Below, piece after piece: positions 44,131-55,590 of a stretch of 64,000 bases of DNA (its first letter is position 1; each line of letters begins with the position of its first letter). Both the position numbers and the translations under genes were made by a program. The notes under the pieces are model-generated. The model ran no database searches, had not been told where the DNA came from, and was given only the letters and a program-made list of their open reading frames with translations. This DNA is from Anastrepha obliqua (Eukaryota; Arthropoda; Insecta; Diptera; Tephritidae), in contig NC_072893.1 in assembly GCF_027943255.1 (NCBI RefSeq), forward strand, positions 90,713,784 through 90,777,783. Direction: 5' to 3'.

Positions 44131-45129
44131 TCTATGTAACATAGAAAAACAAAAAAAAAACAATTTTTAATTTTGTCATGTTTGCTTGCTGAAATGTACG
44201 TTTTGAATTATTTCTTCAAAAGAATACCTAGCTTTTTGGGCGCACTCAATTTTTATATTTGAAAGATCAGAAGCTTTTCATCCCATTTCTGAAAAATAAA
44301 ATTTCGCATGTTTGCTATTTTTAACAGAACAGCGATTAAAAAGTCGCTTGTGATATTTTTTAAGCTGATAAAGGAAGATGGCCTTTATAAGGAATTAAGT
44401 GGAGAACTTACGTTACAGGTGAAAAAATTACGATAGGGGAAGAAAACATTTACCAGCAATTTTTAGGTTATTAGACGTTCAAATGTTTCACAAAGAAACA
44501 TTTTATGTTTTCTTTTACAAAGAACGAAATTTGACTTGAAGTTATATTTTGAAATCACATAATAAAATGTTCAATTTTGACAGTTTTTGCAATTTTTTTC
44601 AATTTCTTAAATTTGAAGTGGAAGCGAGAAAGAAAGAGTATTAGGCTAAATGTGTTAGGGCTGCTGCTTTAGTGTCTACAGAAAGTACGGGTTGATGTCC
44701 AGGTGGCCTGATAGAGTTACACTAAGCACGGATATTACCCATCGAATGCTGGTAAGTTCTCATCCCCATATGACTTCCATATGTCGCCTATCCAATAGAT
44801 ATTCATTGGAATTATTATTAAGTTTTCTTGTTATTATATATATAATATTGTACGTAACTATGTGAGTTTTTTTTTTTTTTGGTAAAATTTCAAAATTTAA
44901 AATACCAACATCAATTTTATTGTTGTATCGTAAGAACTCCTTCAATTTTTCTTTGTATCGGAACATATATTAAGTCATCATTCTGTGTGTCGCGGTACAT
45001 TTGATCAGCTTACAGTTGCTAGAAAACTCTAAGTTGTTTGCTATGGATTTATTTATTTTGCTACGCATCTGTTGATCTTAATTTTCTGATGACCCTGTAG
45101 TCAGTAAAGTTTTCTCATGGAATAAATAT
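44131..45129. other. Noncoding stretch
   Basis: AT-rich with no recognised gene or element. A T-run lies at 44866-44880. Confidence 0.4.
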
Positions 45130-45263
45130 ACTCAGCGGAGCGACCGCTAGTCGAAATTTTTTTTGTGATGCTTGTTTTCATTAGAGTTTCATCCTTCAGG
45201 GAGGTTTGAACCTTGGTCTTCCGAATTGTAATCATGCGCAAACCCACTCGGCTACAGCAACCA
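45130..45263 (-). mobile_element. SINE head-side fragment
   Basis: In minus orientation the head is GCTGTAGCCGAGTGGGTTTG with a B-box-like AGGTTCAAACCTC, followed by TCGACTAGCGGTCGCTCCGC. The tail half is missing. It is diverged but in correct order. Confidence 0.75.
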
Positions 45264-45634
45264 CCTGCTTGTTTTGTATGTATTTCAAAAATTGTCCCGC
45301 TTTGTTGCTTAACGTATTTCTTTTCTATCGACTTGTGTGGCACCAACGCAACGAGCCTCTTTCTGGAGGCAGCCAAGAGGTTCCACACAGTTTTCTGGCT
45401 AATCTTTAGTTTCTGGAATCTTATCGACAGTTTTAACGATTAGCCTACCAAATCTTCAACGTCCGTATTACCTGACTGGAATGGGTTGAACCAAAATGGA
45501 ATAGTACTCAGGTCAAGAAAATAGTCAGGGTCTTCAACTTTAGCTGGTACTTATTTTCTCTAAAACTCATTGTGAGACAACAGTATCCTTGAAATTGTTT
45601 TAGTGCAAACGTGCCTTCTATTTTGCAGTATGCC
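45264..45634. other. Noncoding stretch
   Basis: Frames at 45206-45443 start inside the SINE fragment and are not genes. No feature was recognised. Confidence 0.35.
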
Positions 45635-45692
45635 TTTTCTTCTTCTTCGTGATTGGTGCGATAACCGCTAATGCGATTTTGGGCGAACCCGA
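45635..45692 (-). mobile_element. RTE LINE 3'-end scrap
   Basis: On the minus strand it reads TTCGCCCAAAATCGCATTAG, CGGTTATCGCACCAATCACG and AAGAAGAAG. This matches the last ~50 bases of the RTE copies at 1.9 and 39.14 kb in order, with scattered differences. No upstream RTE sequence is present. Confidence 0.65.
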
Positions 45693-46555
45693 AGTGTTTT
45701 CGTTTTCATTTGGCGGTATTTTTACGTAGCGGGGCCCGCCTTTTCACTTTAGCTCGCTCTCGAACGTTCGGAAGATACCCAGAGGATACTTGGGCTAAGC
45801 CTGGAAGTTGTGAGGTGCTGGGACCATATGCAGAAGAGTTGTCCTGGCCACTCCCAAAAATTATCTGGGAAAACAACAACGAGCTAAGTGAACACAATCG
45901 TCATTATACAGTTACAGATACACCCGAATGTTTGTTAATGCCAAGTGAGGGGCGATCGCTGAAAACAGAATGTTATTAGAGGATTAACATTTTCTGGTGA
46001 AAACGAATCCAGGACCCATCGATTGTGTACTATAAGCATACAAAATATTTTGCGCACGGCAGACTGATATTAAAAAAGTATTTAATTATATAGTACATAC
46101 TGCGTTGCCTTACTATATTTGAGGTAGAAGAAATCCTTTTAGTTGCAGTGGAGATGCAATGCACTTACCTAGAAAGAGAAACAGAAATACAAATATTACT
46201 TGTAAGATTGAAGAACTGAAGTCACTTCAGTCTGTATCTATTCAGACAAAATTATGCAATCAATTTGAAACTAGCGCCCATGTAATGTTCAAACTTGAAA
46301 TGTTCAGTCAGAATTCATCTTATATTTGATGAGACATAAGACACCCAGAGCCCATCTTCTTTCAACAGGGGATACTCCGCTACTACTTTTCGACAAGGTG
46401 GGTAGAGCAAGAAGTTGCCGTGCATGGCTGCAGGAGGATCTTTGCCAGGAGGCGTGACCTACCGCCCAGAACAAAATTTTAGCTTTCACCATGATGTTGT
46501 TATCATCACTTTCGGCGCAACTTTAAGTTGTACTCCCTTGTGATGTGGATGGGGT
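45693..46555. other. Unassigned stretch
   Basis: The frame 45671-45979 shows no known domain. GAGGGGCGATCGCT near 45950 resembles the SINE body, but the surrounding match is weak. No gene was called. Confidence 0.35.
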
Positions 46556-46900
46556 TCAGCATTTGGGAACGAGTCTCAGTGAGCTTTTTTGCAGATGGCC
46601 CGATGTTGTTAAGGTTGGTGGTGTAGTCTTTTACCACGAGCTCTCCATCAAAATTAAGTTTAGGCTGATCAATCACAATAATGTATTTTAAGCAATAAAA
46701 ATCGACGAGAGTCAAGTAGCGACTAGGACAATTAGGACACTGCCTCGCTATTTGTGTAGATGATGCCCGACTAAGTTGTAAGGTCATGAGATCCTTTTGG
46801 CCACGCGTGGATCGAAGGAGTTCAGAGGGAAATCTTAAGGGGAGCAAAGCAGCCAACCGGACATTGCCTGATAAGCATTCATGCAATGAGACTTAGTATA
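46556..46900 (+). pseudogene. LINE RNase H fragment, interrupted by a DD41D element
   Basis: Across frames the plus strand reads SFFADGPM (equivalent of the RNase H FTDGSK block with its catalytic Asp), VGGVVFYHELSIKIKFRLIN and HNNVF*. It then reads DARLSCKVMRSFWPRVDRRS (about 46765-46825) and TGHCLISIHAMRLS (about 46857-46898). The last block corresponds to GHCLIGRHAxRLG in Jockey/LOA/R1-like LINEs. The LINE stops at the TA where the element at 46901-47729 begins, so it is a plausible insertion target. Stops, shifts and an internal deletion make it dead. Confidence 0.65.
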
Positions 46901-47729
46901 GGGTGGGCCATGTAAAATTTGCTTTTTTAATCGGCTATAAAAAAAAACTACTTAATATTTTTTCAAACTTTTTTTTTTATTTTGAAGATTGAACATTGTC
47001 ATTTATGAATAAAAAATAACATCGTTCAAATGACTGCCACGATTGGCTTTACAGTAGGACATTCGATCAACCCAATTTATAAGCACATTTTCGATAGTTT
47101 GGGCTCCAATTTCATGAATGGCAACTTCAATTTCGTGTTTTAAAGCATCAATGGTCTCTGGATGGTTCCCATAGCATTTGTCCTTAACGGCTCCAACGGG
47201 CTTAAATCACAGCTCCGAGCTTTCGGAATTCAATAACGGTAGCCAAAAGTTCGAGTGTAACTTTGGCAGTGTGACAAGTTGCACCGTCCTGTTGAAACCA
47301 AATGTCGTCCATGTCATCCTCTTCAATTTTTGGAAACAAAAGCTCGTTAAGCATGTCACGGTAACGCTCGCCATTTACTGTAACCGCGGCTCCTCGCTCA
47401 TTTTCGAAAAAAAATGGCCCGATGATGCCGCCAGACCAAAAACCGCACCAAACAGTGACTCGTTGTGGATGCATTTGCTTCTCTACAGTAACGTGTGGAT
47501 TTTCTGAGCCCCAAACCCGACAATTTTGCTTATTAACGTAGCCACCGATGTAAAAATCAGAAAAGAAGAAGAAGACTCACCACTTTGGAAATAGGTTTTC
47601 AATATTTCCCAATTTTGTTCAAGCGTATAGCGTCCCATTTCGTAAATGTCAAACCTTTAAGTAAATTATGAACACATTTGACATGTCATTTATATTACCA
47701 TTCTCAAGCAAACGCTATATGGTCCACCC
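46901..47729 (-). mobile_element. DD41D (rosa-like) element with TIRs, deleted
   Basis: The left GGGTGGGCCATGTA (46901-46914) pairs with the inverse of the right end, GGGTGGACCATATA (about 47716-47729), and both sides then share TTTGCTT a few bases further in. TA lies next to each end. The length is 829 bp. The transposase runs on the minus strand. Confidence 0.85.
47003..47638 (-). pseudogene. DD41D transposase with internal deletions
   Basis: It starts MGRYTLEQNWEILKTYFQSG (ATG 47638). After a deletion it resumes in another frame as FSDFYIGGYVNKQNCRVWGS, where the usual FSDEAHF has lost residues after the first Asp. A 90-residue open frame follows: MHPQRVTVWCGFWSGGIIGP, VTVNGERYRDMLNELLFPKI and WFQQDGATCHTAKVTLELLA (second Asp). 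It breaks at VIEFRKLGAVI*, losing the segment with the third Asp. It ends as LKHEIEVAIHEIGAQTIENV, LINWVDRMSYCKANRG and HLNDVIFYS* (stop 47003-47005). The first 20 residues resemble those of the 60.4-kb element, but the TIRs differ. Confidence 0.88.
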
Positions 47730-47744
47730 ATATTACTTCGAGTA

Positions 47745-47785
47745 CCTAACACCTAACAGAAGTACACGTGTCAATTATTTATTTT
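47745..47785 (+). mobile_element. SINE tail scrap
   Basis: CACCTAACAGAAGTACACGT followed by GTCAATTATTTATTTTATTT matches the last ~35 bases of the SINE at 25910 (CACCTAACAGAAGTGTACGC, GCCAATTATT). No SINE body precedes it; it lies 15 bp beyond the DD41D element. Confidence 0.65.
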
Positions 47786-50004
47786 ATTTTATGGAGACTC
47801 AGGTCATCTAAGCACCTACTCGCTAGCAGCCTAAGTTCAAGATTCATGTTCAGGTCCTCTTATCCTGATTCAAAATCATCCAATCTAACCAAAATATGAA
47901 TGTTCACACCTGACAAACAACAACTTTGTAGATGAAATTCTAAACAGAAAGTATTTTTGAAATACCAAATATTTGCAATGTATTTGCTTTAATTGAATTT
48001 ATATACACATTCATCCATCTGCATTACTTGAATTTTTATTTTTGTTTTGAATCTGAAAATACATTGAAATTGAAAACAAACCAACATAAACAAACTTTTT
48101 CAACCGCTAAATTTCGCAAGCATTTATTAAAACCACAAAAATTCTATCAGGCATCGTTTGTAATTTCCGCACAAATTGGGCAAAACTAAAAATAATTGTT
48201 TCACCCTTTTTTGCTATTTTCATTGCTGAACTGCAGTAAAACAGCAAATGCTGGTATTTAAACAAATAAGTAACGGCATTCAAAAATAAACTATGTGGGT
48301 AATGTCGGCACTTTGCATACACACACACATATAGACGAGTATATATTGTTATTTGCAACTAACTACTCCACTTGAAACTTTTTCTTTCACGCTTGAGCAC
48401 AAATTTATGTGGCCCAACCAACAACACCCATTCCAGCATGCTCGTGGCTTCATTGGCATACTTAGCGTATGAGTAATGCCCTCATTGGAAAGTGCATACA
48501 TACATACACATATACGTGGCAAACGGCTATTTGTACAAGAGCGTTGAGCAAATGAAATAAACTTCGCTCATATCAGACAGGCTGAAAATAATTTGTATTG
48601 ACTTTGCCGTTGTACGTTGGTTATTTACAAAATTTTGCTTTATTTTGCTAAAATTTGCTTTTGCAGAGGCAGAGCGTTTGCTATGGCTTGACTCAACTTG
48701 ACTTGCCTTGGCTTGTCTGGTTATTTTGGTGTAGCCTTTTGGCGCAGCTGGTGGTTATGTTGTTGATTGAAATTACTTTGCTACAGACTTTTTGACAGCA
48801 AGCTGCCACCAAGCAATAATATGGGGCCAAAGTAATTCCACGTACAACTATGTATGTGTGTACATCTGTGTGAATGTTTACGTATGTAGGTATGTATAAG
48901 GTAGCTAAGACTGGAGCGATAAATCAGTTGCATGGGGGGATGTGACTGTTCATAGCTGCAGCATCAGCATTTCCAGCGGCTCGACGTTGTGGCGTCGACA
49001 GCGTTGGCGGCGGCAACAAACTTTTGCGCAATTATTGGGAAGCTTTCATTATTGTTGATTACTCAGGCTGTTTGTAGCATCGGTTTGCTTTCTTACATTT
49101 TGTTGTTACTACTGCTTTACCATGCACTCTGACTGATTCTCTCTTTGAGTTGGGTTAACACAAATATATTCATATGTGCGTACGTATATGTGGATTGCCT
49201 GTTATTCGTTGTATTGTTCGTCCATTTCCACCCCGCAATTATACGCCTCAAATATCTTTTGTAATATTTTATTGTTTTTTTTTTTAATTTTCCTCAACGC
49301 TAGTTAATTAATTTAATTAAGTACTTTGCAGACACAAAATTGCCTCGATTTATTTATTGTTTATTTATTTTTGTAACTTATTGAATTTCCGTATGTTTGA
49401 TCTTTTAAGCAAATATGAGATTTTATATTTTTAAATTGGTTTTTGAAGAATTAATTTTATTTACTTTTGAAAAGATTCATTTGAATTAAGCTACTAAGCC
49501 AATTAGTTGAGTAGAGCTTTATTTTTTTTCTGTGGGAAAAATAACTTTCCATTGCGTTAATAAGTTAAAGAAACGGCAAGTGTTGCAGCCAGAAAATCCA
49601 CTGTAAAGAAATATATTGATTGAAAGAATGTATTGTTTTTAATTTTAAATATATTTATTTTATTTTATCATTTCAAGCTAGGCATCCAGCTTGTGAAACG
49701 ATTGTTTTCTTTCTTGTGTCTTACATACTACGTACAAGCGTTTTTATAGTAATTTTTGTCAATGCAAGCCAATAACAATTTTTCGGTGTTTACTTGTATA
49801 ATATGATTCTAGCATTCACGCGCCGCACATAAAATAATTACGTTAGCTATGTTTGCGTTTAGTTTCAAGTGTAATGAACCTTTTAAGAAATATGATACTC
49901 TATTTAAACGGCACAGCAAAGTGAATGCATAAGTGGACAATAAAATAAAAACCAAAACAAAATGTTTATGAATATTAATGTTAAGGCATATCCCACTTAT
50001 AATC
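47786..50004. other. Host-like noncoding DNA
   Basis: It holds CATACATACA and TATGTATGTG microsatellites (48498-48520, 48850-48900). The 83-residue minus frame at 48107-48358 and others show no motif. No transposon was recognised. Confidence 0.5.
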
Positions 50005-50220
50005 ATACTACACCACCGTTGGAAGAGCTGTTCTAAAAGCGTCACATCTGAAGCTTAAAAAAGTAGAAAAAAACCGGCTTTGAATAAATTTCGCAAAGAG
50101 CTCTGTTTCAAATAAAGATCCCGGTGATTGGAAAAAGTTGTATTGAGTAACGAAAAGAAATTCAATCTGGAGGTGCCGGATGCATACAATTACTATTTCC
50201 ATGACTTACTATATGTATTA
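50005..50220 (+). pseudogene. Tc1-like transposase scrap
   Basis: Two frames join to read VGRAVLKASHLKLKKVEKNR (about 50017-50080) and KVVLSNEKKFNLEVPDAYNY then YFHDL (about 50132-50208). The second block is the first catalytic motif of Tc1-type transposases, normally KVVFSDEKKFNLDGPDG.YYWHD. The catalytic Asp is Asn here. Nothing recognisable follows, so only about 70 residues survive. It is a different family from the mariners in this window. Confidence 0.75.
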
Positions 50221-51380
50221 AAGAATTCGGATAAAATCCAAAGAGAAGTCAATCATTCCCCCAATAGTTTCGTGCCTACCACCACCATCAAGCCCAAGGC
50301 TATAATAAAAAAAATATAAATAAATAGATGAAAATAAAAATCAGCATACATTTTACATTTTCATCAAAAGCATCATTTACTAAACGAACACTTAGAAATA
50401 AGTAAACAAAGTGAATGCGGCCGTTTGAAGGGAAGTTGAAACTGCCGTGAAAATAATATAGGCTCCTCGTACTCGTACTCCGACCAAACATACAATTACA
50501 TTTTTCAACAGAGAGGAAGGGTTACGGAAAAAACTTAATGTAATTCACGTGTTGCCACCAATTGTTCAGATCACAACCATTTCCGCTTTGGCCATTTCAC
50601 ATGCAACAGTATTTTGCATGCCATTTGAGCGTGAGCCTTTGAGCATGTCCGTGTGCAATCCATGAGGCCCATAAGTAAACGTTAAGTGAATGCGAATATC
50701 TATGTGAATATAAGTTTATTATACTAAAGTGCTTGAATTGTGTATGCAAAGTGTTTGCACCGAAATTTCCTCAATCCATTATTCACTTTTCCATTCATTC
50801 ACTTATTTCATATGTACTTGTATGTACGTATTACTATGCGCAAAACGATTACCGACGGCCCCAACAGCGTCGGCGGCTTTGTATGTGGCCGGCGAGTGGC
50901 ATGAATTTTCGATGGATCAGTTTGTTGACTGATTATTGAGGCGGAACAGTTGCACAGTGATTGAAACTTTGGTAGAAAGAGCAACAATTTTTTTTCTCGA
51001 AAATTCTTAGTCAAGATGATTGTTTCATTGACGCAAAATTTTCAGTGTTTGCTCAATAAAACACTCAAGAGTGGTACATTAGTAAGAGAAACCAATTTTC
51101 AATCTGAGTATACCACTTCCATGGCATTCTATTCGTGAAAACAGTTATCTACAGACTTACACCTTGTACAGAGATCATTAAGTCAGGCTGATTGCTTACA
51201 AAAAGCTCAACCATATGCTTGTAAATCGTATGTTAATGAGACAGATAATTTTTGCTATTTTAAAATTTCCCCAGAACAAAATGTGCGTGTCTTTTGAATC
51301 GAATTGTCACATTGCGCTCTTAATTTTTGAGTGTTGGTTAATTTTTTGGTGTTAGCCTTAAGAATATATACTCGTATATA
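50221..51380. other. Noncoding stretch
   Basis: No gene was recognised. Frames 50729-50939 are in two overlapping registers and are not convincing. Confidence 0.4.
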
Positions 51381-51691
51381 CATATAATTGGCGCTTGGAC
51401 CCTTTTTGGGTGTTTGGTCGAGCTCCTCTTCCTATTCGCAGCGTGCGTCTTGATGTTGTTCCACAAATGGAGGTACCTACAGTTTGAAGCCGACACCGAA
51501 CGGCAGACAATTTTTTTATGAGGAACTTTTTTATGGCAGAAACACACTCGGAGGTTTACCATTGCCTACCGAGGGGCGACCGCCATTAGAAAAAACTTTT
51601 TCTCCATTCTGGTGTTTCACCGAGACTCGAACCTACGTCCTCCGAATACCGAATGGTAGTCACGCATCAACTCATTCGGCCACAGCGGCCT
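51381..51691 (-). mobile_element. tRNA-derived SINE, near full length
   Basis: In minus orientation: head GCCGCTGTGGCCGAATGAGT, B box AGGTTCGAGTCTCGG, body GCGGTCGCCCCTCGGTAGGC, TGTCTGCCGTTCGGTGTCGG, GGAAGAGGAGCTCGACCAAA and end CAAGCGCCAATTATATG. A possible short duplication TATATACT lies on both sides. Confidence 0.92.
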
Positions 51692-51914
51692 GTCTATATA
51701 CTTATAGTGATTCCCTGCTATCTGTACCTGCAAGTAAAAACTCGATACTTTCCTCCCGAAACAAGTGATTTCCTAACTAGACTATTTTCCAAGTTTACTA
51801 TTTGGTATCAAGGAATTATATTTTATTTTATATTACACAGAAAAGAAGCCGCATATCAGGAATATATTTAGAGAAATTGCTTTTTTCTACCTGCGGTTAG
51901 TGAGGTTGATTTTT
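51692..51914. other. Short noncoding stretch
   Basis: No feature was recognised. Confidence 0.35.
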
Positions 51915-52560
51915 TTCATAATATATTATGCTAAATGTCATCATGTCTGCCAAATCCCAAATGATATTTTCTCCGTTACTATGCTTTGTGTCGCAAGTCG
52001 TAGGCATACAAAAAGCACATGCCTTGCATCTTCCTCTTCGTGACATACTGGACATAAAAGCGACTCACGTATCCTCAGGCGGTGTAGCTACTTCTGGTAG
52101 CAACCCTGATCTGTCAAGGATTGTGTTAGGCGGAAGTTAAGCTCATCATAGCTTCGATATTTGGGATTAGAGTATAGGTTCACGTTCCCCTTGTGAGGTT
52201 TTCCCAACGCTCATGCCACTTGAGTAAGGTTATAGCCTTCTCTGTTTCACGATCGTTGCTATGCTAGTGCGATCTGTTCTTTTAGCACGTACACTCTGGC
52301 TCGCTCTTCTGCCAATATATCGATGGGCGGTCACCATTGCAGCTTCGTCCGAGGTAGTTTTGTATGCGCTTATCACCCTCAGTGCGCAGAGTCTGTACAA
52401 TGCCTCGTGTGGTATTCTATATGCCTTTACCTTCAGACACTTTGCTCAAAGCACAACTGCATCACCCTAGCAATTAATTCGTGGATGGTTGTTTTAGGAT
52501 GGCTGTTTCTGACTTAGCCAACACGTCTGAGATCTATGAGTTCCATGTTCATTACTGTCT
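51915..52560 (-). pseudogene. LINE C-terminal fragment with zinc knuckle
   Basis: The minus strand gives VKAYRIPHEALYRLCALRVI (about 52365-52430), ISAYKTTSDEAAMVTAHRYI, ETEKAITLLKWHERWENLTR (about 52195-52255), DELNFRLTQSLTDQGCYQK (near 52100-52150) and a stop. It then gives LHRLRIRESLLCPVCHEEED and ARHVLFVCLRL. The CPVC...ARHVLFVC pattern is the terminal zinc knuckle of R1/LOA/Jockey-like LINEs, and the upstream RLCALRVISAYKTTSDEAA block is the post-RT region typical of the R1 side of that group. Several frameshifts occur and the RT core is absent. It differs in sequence from the knuckle at 12.8 kb, so it is a different family. Confidence 0.8.
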
Positions 52561-55099
52561 TCCTCCACTATTAGCGGTAAAGTTTTAAGTTTGTCATAAA
52601 AATCCATTTGTGAATTTCGTGAAGATGAATCTTTTCAATGAAAAATAATCTTATCAACACTAAAAAAAGGTCGAGCCAAGGAGCACCAGGAGATTTGGTG
52701 GCTCCTAAAACACTCAGGCTAAAGAGAGATTTAATCATTTATTTTATCAACACTAACTTTATTGGTATTTTCTTCTCACCAAATTCATTTGTCTCAAATA
52801 CACTGTGCAATAGTTTAAAAGGGTCACGTACACTTTCCTGCCCCAACACCTAATATGCGGTCATGATCATGATACGAGTAAGTGCACATTTGCATACAAA
52901 AAAGTCTACCAAAACAATAACAACGGCAATGACAAAATCAACAGCAATGACACACAATTATTGGAGCGAATATTACTTTTATCAAAATACAATGGAAATA
53001 TCTACCGTGCAATAATGATGTTGACAACACCACGGCCTGATGTGGTTGATGGATATAGTTGCATGGCAAAAGGGCAAAATAAACGAACGAACGGTCGATC
53101 AACCAGCGTTCAGCTGTGCCACTAACAAATACCAACGCACACACAAACGAAACATACAAAAGCAGCAATGCTAGCGACGGTTTGTTTGCGAAGAGGCGAC
53201 ATGGGCGGAACCGCAGTGAGTGCTGGTAAAAACAACAAATGGATATAGGTAAAGGCGCAAGGTGGCATACAAGTGCACTAGCAACTGAGCTGAACCGTGC
53301 TCCGCAAACGCCCACAAACACGGGACTTAATGCGCTTTTTGCACATATCTATGTACCACACCGAGCGAAAGTACAGCCAAAAATACATACGTACATATGT
53401 TGATGTATGTATAAATATGTAGAATACAAGTATATAAATAAATGTCTTTTCGAGTATATTGATATAAATGCGTTCGCAGAGTACACTTCTACTTGCTGTA
53501 ATTTATGCAAAATGAAAAATGGAAGGTTAGTGCGTGTTTATGTATGGATATGTGTGTATGTGTGTAAACGTAAACAGAATCAACACTACGGCAAAGTAAA
53601 CAAGCAACAGAAGAGCGAACACGCGCTGGGCTTGACAAATTTATACACACTCGTATACATATTTATACATACACATGTGTGTGCATATGTACGTGTATTC
53701 ATGTCACTACTCCTCATGCCCGTCGCTGTTCGAGGCACTGATGCGGGCAAAACGGCTACGGCTGATTGCCACAGCAACTTATCTTATTACCGCTTATGCA
53801 TGTATTTGTGCGCATTATGTATTATTGTTGTTTTTGTAGTTCGCCTGCTTGCGCCATGGTAATTTACAATAAACGGGAGTGCATGTAAATGCCACAATAA
53901 CAACAACGGTCAACAAGAGCAATCCACACGACCACTGGCAATGCCAATGCAAATAGGCAGACAGCGGCAGCAACAGCAACAGCAACAGCACCAGCTGCAA
54001 CAGAGAGGGCAGCAGCAATATCGCAAATTTAATTTCAAGCTTGCTTAAGACCCTCTCTGTCTGTGCATGTTGTCGTCAGAGCTCGGCTACGGACAGCTGC
54101 CAAGCAACATCCTGACAGGCGGCATTGCACGATAAAAGCGATATTGAAAATAATTAGGTTTGCTTTATGCCGAAGACAGTGTGCGCTCCTTGAGGGTCAC
54201 CTTACTGAGGCAACAACTGTGCCAGTAGCAAGAACTTTGCCTTGTATTGTTTCGTTGCTGCATGACCATTACGGTCTTAGAGGGCATTTAGTAGAGCTTT
54301 TAAAATTGGGTTGGAATTTACAGTGCTGCTAATTGCATGCGGGTGGTGAACGGTACGAAAAGAGGAGCTTACTGCTTTTTCATATATTTTATATTTACTT
54401 AAAAAAATAAAATTAGATTTCTTATACTATTGAATTTGTAAGAATCGTTAGGTCAATATCTATATGCGTACACATGTAGTATAATGTTTTATGTTTTATT
54501 AAGGGCCAACGAACTTCAAATTATAAAACAAAAAATAGAAATATAGCAAAAATGTGACGCAAATAATGGTTGTTTGACTCCTATTCTTGCACGATCAGTA
54601 TTTCATAGGCGTATAAGCCAAGATCCTTGCATAAAATTCTCCTCAACCAGTCGAAGGACTACGAAGGACTAAGACAAGAAGTTGAGAATGACGAAACATC
54701 AAGATTTCGGCGTCTTCTTCAACACGTTGCTCTATGAACTTCGTGAACTGATTTATTATTATAATTATTTTTTTATTCAAACTCAATTTCCACAATTTAG
54801 AAGCATTCTTCTGGCTTTAAACGATTCGTGATGACTTGCCAAGCCTTACTGAACAGAAATACCAGCCCAGTTTGCCAATCCAAGCTATCAACCGTAGCTA
54901 TCGATATCGATAGTTCTCAGCCGATTTAAGCTTTCACTAACTTACGAACTTTCACACGCGGCTGTTGAAAATTTCAAGAAAAACCGAAGCAATCTTGCTC
55001 TCGCCGTACAAGTTTGGATCACACGTTTAACTAAAAAACGTTCTCAGAAAATTTAGTTTTTATGCAGAATAAAATAATATTATATTTGGGAGAACTTAG
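52561..55099. other. Host-like noncoding DNA
   Basis: It contains TATG/CATA runs (53340-53410, 53650-53700) and a CAACAGCAACAGCAACAGCA run (about 53970-53990). Frames at 52938-53321 (minus) and 53407-53862 (plus) are long for chance but compositionally repetitive (Cys, Val, Tyr-rich from TGTATG repeats). They lack any motif, so I do not call them. Confidence 0.5.
54898..54913. promoter_or_regulatory. Palindrome containing TATCGATA (possible DREF site)
   Basis: CTATCGATATCGATAG is a perfect 16-bp palindrome with two overlapping TATCGATA-type cores. In flies TATCGATA is the DRE bound by DREF at housekeeping-gene promoters. No coding exon is visible nearby, so it may be chance or mark an unseen promoter. 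Confidence 0.3.
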
Positions 55100-55280
55100 T
55101 AGTAGCTGAATACGTTTCTGCGTACCTAGGATTCATAGGTTCGCATTCAAGGCCCATTGTGGGAATGCAACACTCAATTAGACATAAAACGTTTGTTAGT
55201 AACACTCGGCACATAGCAGACAAGACTCTCCTTTTTTATGATAGCGCCAAAAGGCGCACTAGAAAATGAAGAAGAAACTA
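55100..55280 (+). mobile_element. Candidate second tRNA-derived SINE
   Basis: An A-box-like TAGCTGAATACG (near 55104) is followed about 30 bp later by a B-box-like GGTTCGCATTC (55138-55148). A GC-richer body of about 90 bp then ends in TAGCGCCAAAAGGCGCACTA and a GAAGAAGAA-type tail. Its order resembles a SINE, but it is unrelated in body to the abundant family. Only one copy is seen here, and no clear duplication flanks it. Confidence 0.4.
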
Positions 55281-55484
55281 AAGCAAATATCTAATGGCTC
55301 TTTGATTTAACTGACTAATGAACTCTTAATCTCCGCTCATAGAACTTTAACTGGGATATTCCTTAGTCCTTTTGAAAGTTGTCTAATTATCCTAAGCAAT
55401 GCAATTTTTTATGCCTCTAATTCTATCAACACTAGCAACTTGGCCAAATCTTGGCATCAGAATATTAAGGACAGATTTTATATA

Positions 55485-55590
55485 CATATATATACACCTT
55501 TTTTGGGTGTTTGGCCGAGCTCCTCCTCCTATTTGTGGCGTCCGTCTTGATGTTGTTCCACAAATAGAGGGACCTACTGTTTCAAGCCTT
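55485..55590 (-). mobile_element. SINE tail fragment
   Basis: It contains TTTTGGGTGTTTGGCCGAGC, TCCTCCTCCTATTTGTGGCG, GATGTTGTTCCACAAATAGA and GGGACCTACTGTTTCAAGCC on the plus strand, i.e. the last ~100 bp of the SINE in minus orientation. The head side is lost. Confidence 0.85.

Noticed and set aside
45940..46020. Another SINE copy
   Set aside because: Only GAGGGGCGATCGCT and a few scattered bases match the SINE; too weak to call.
52938..53321. 127-residue minus-strand open frame
   Set aside because: Hydrophobic low-information translation of host-like noncoding DNA; no domain, no neighbouring exon signals.
53407..53862. 151-residue plus-strand open frame as a gene
   Set aside because: It is generated by TGTATG-type repeats, is rich in Cys, Tyr and Val with no motif or homology I recognise, and the composition is the same in other frames.
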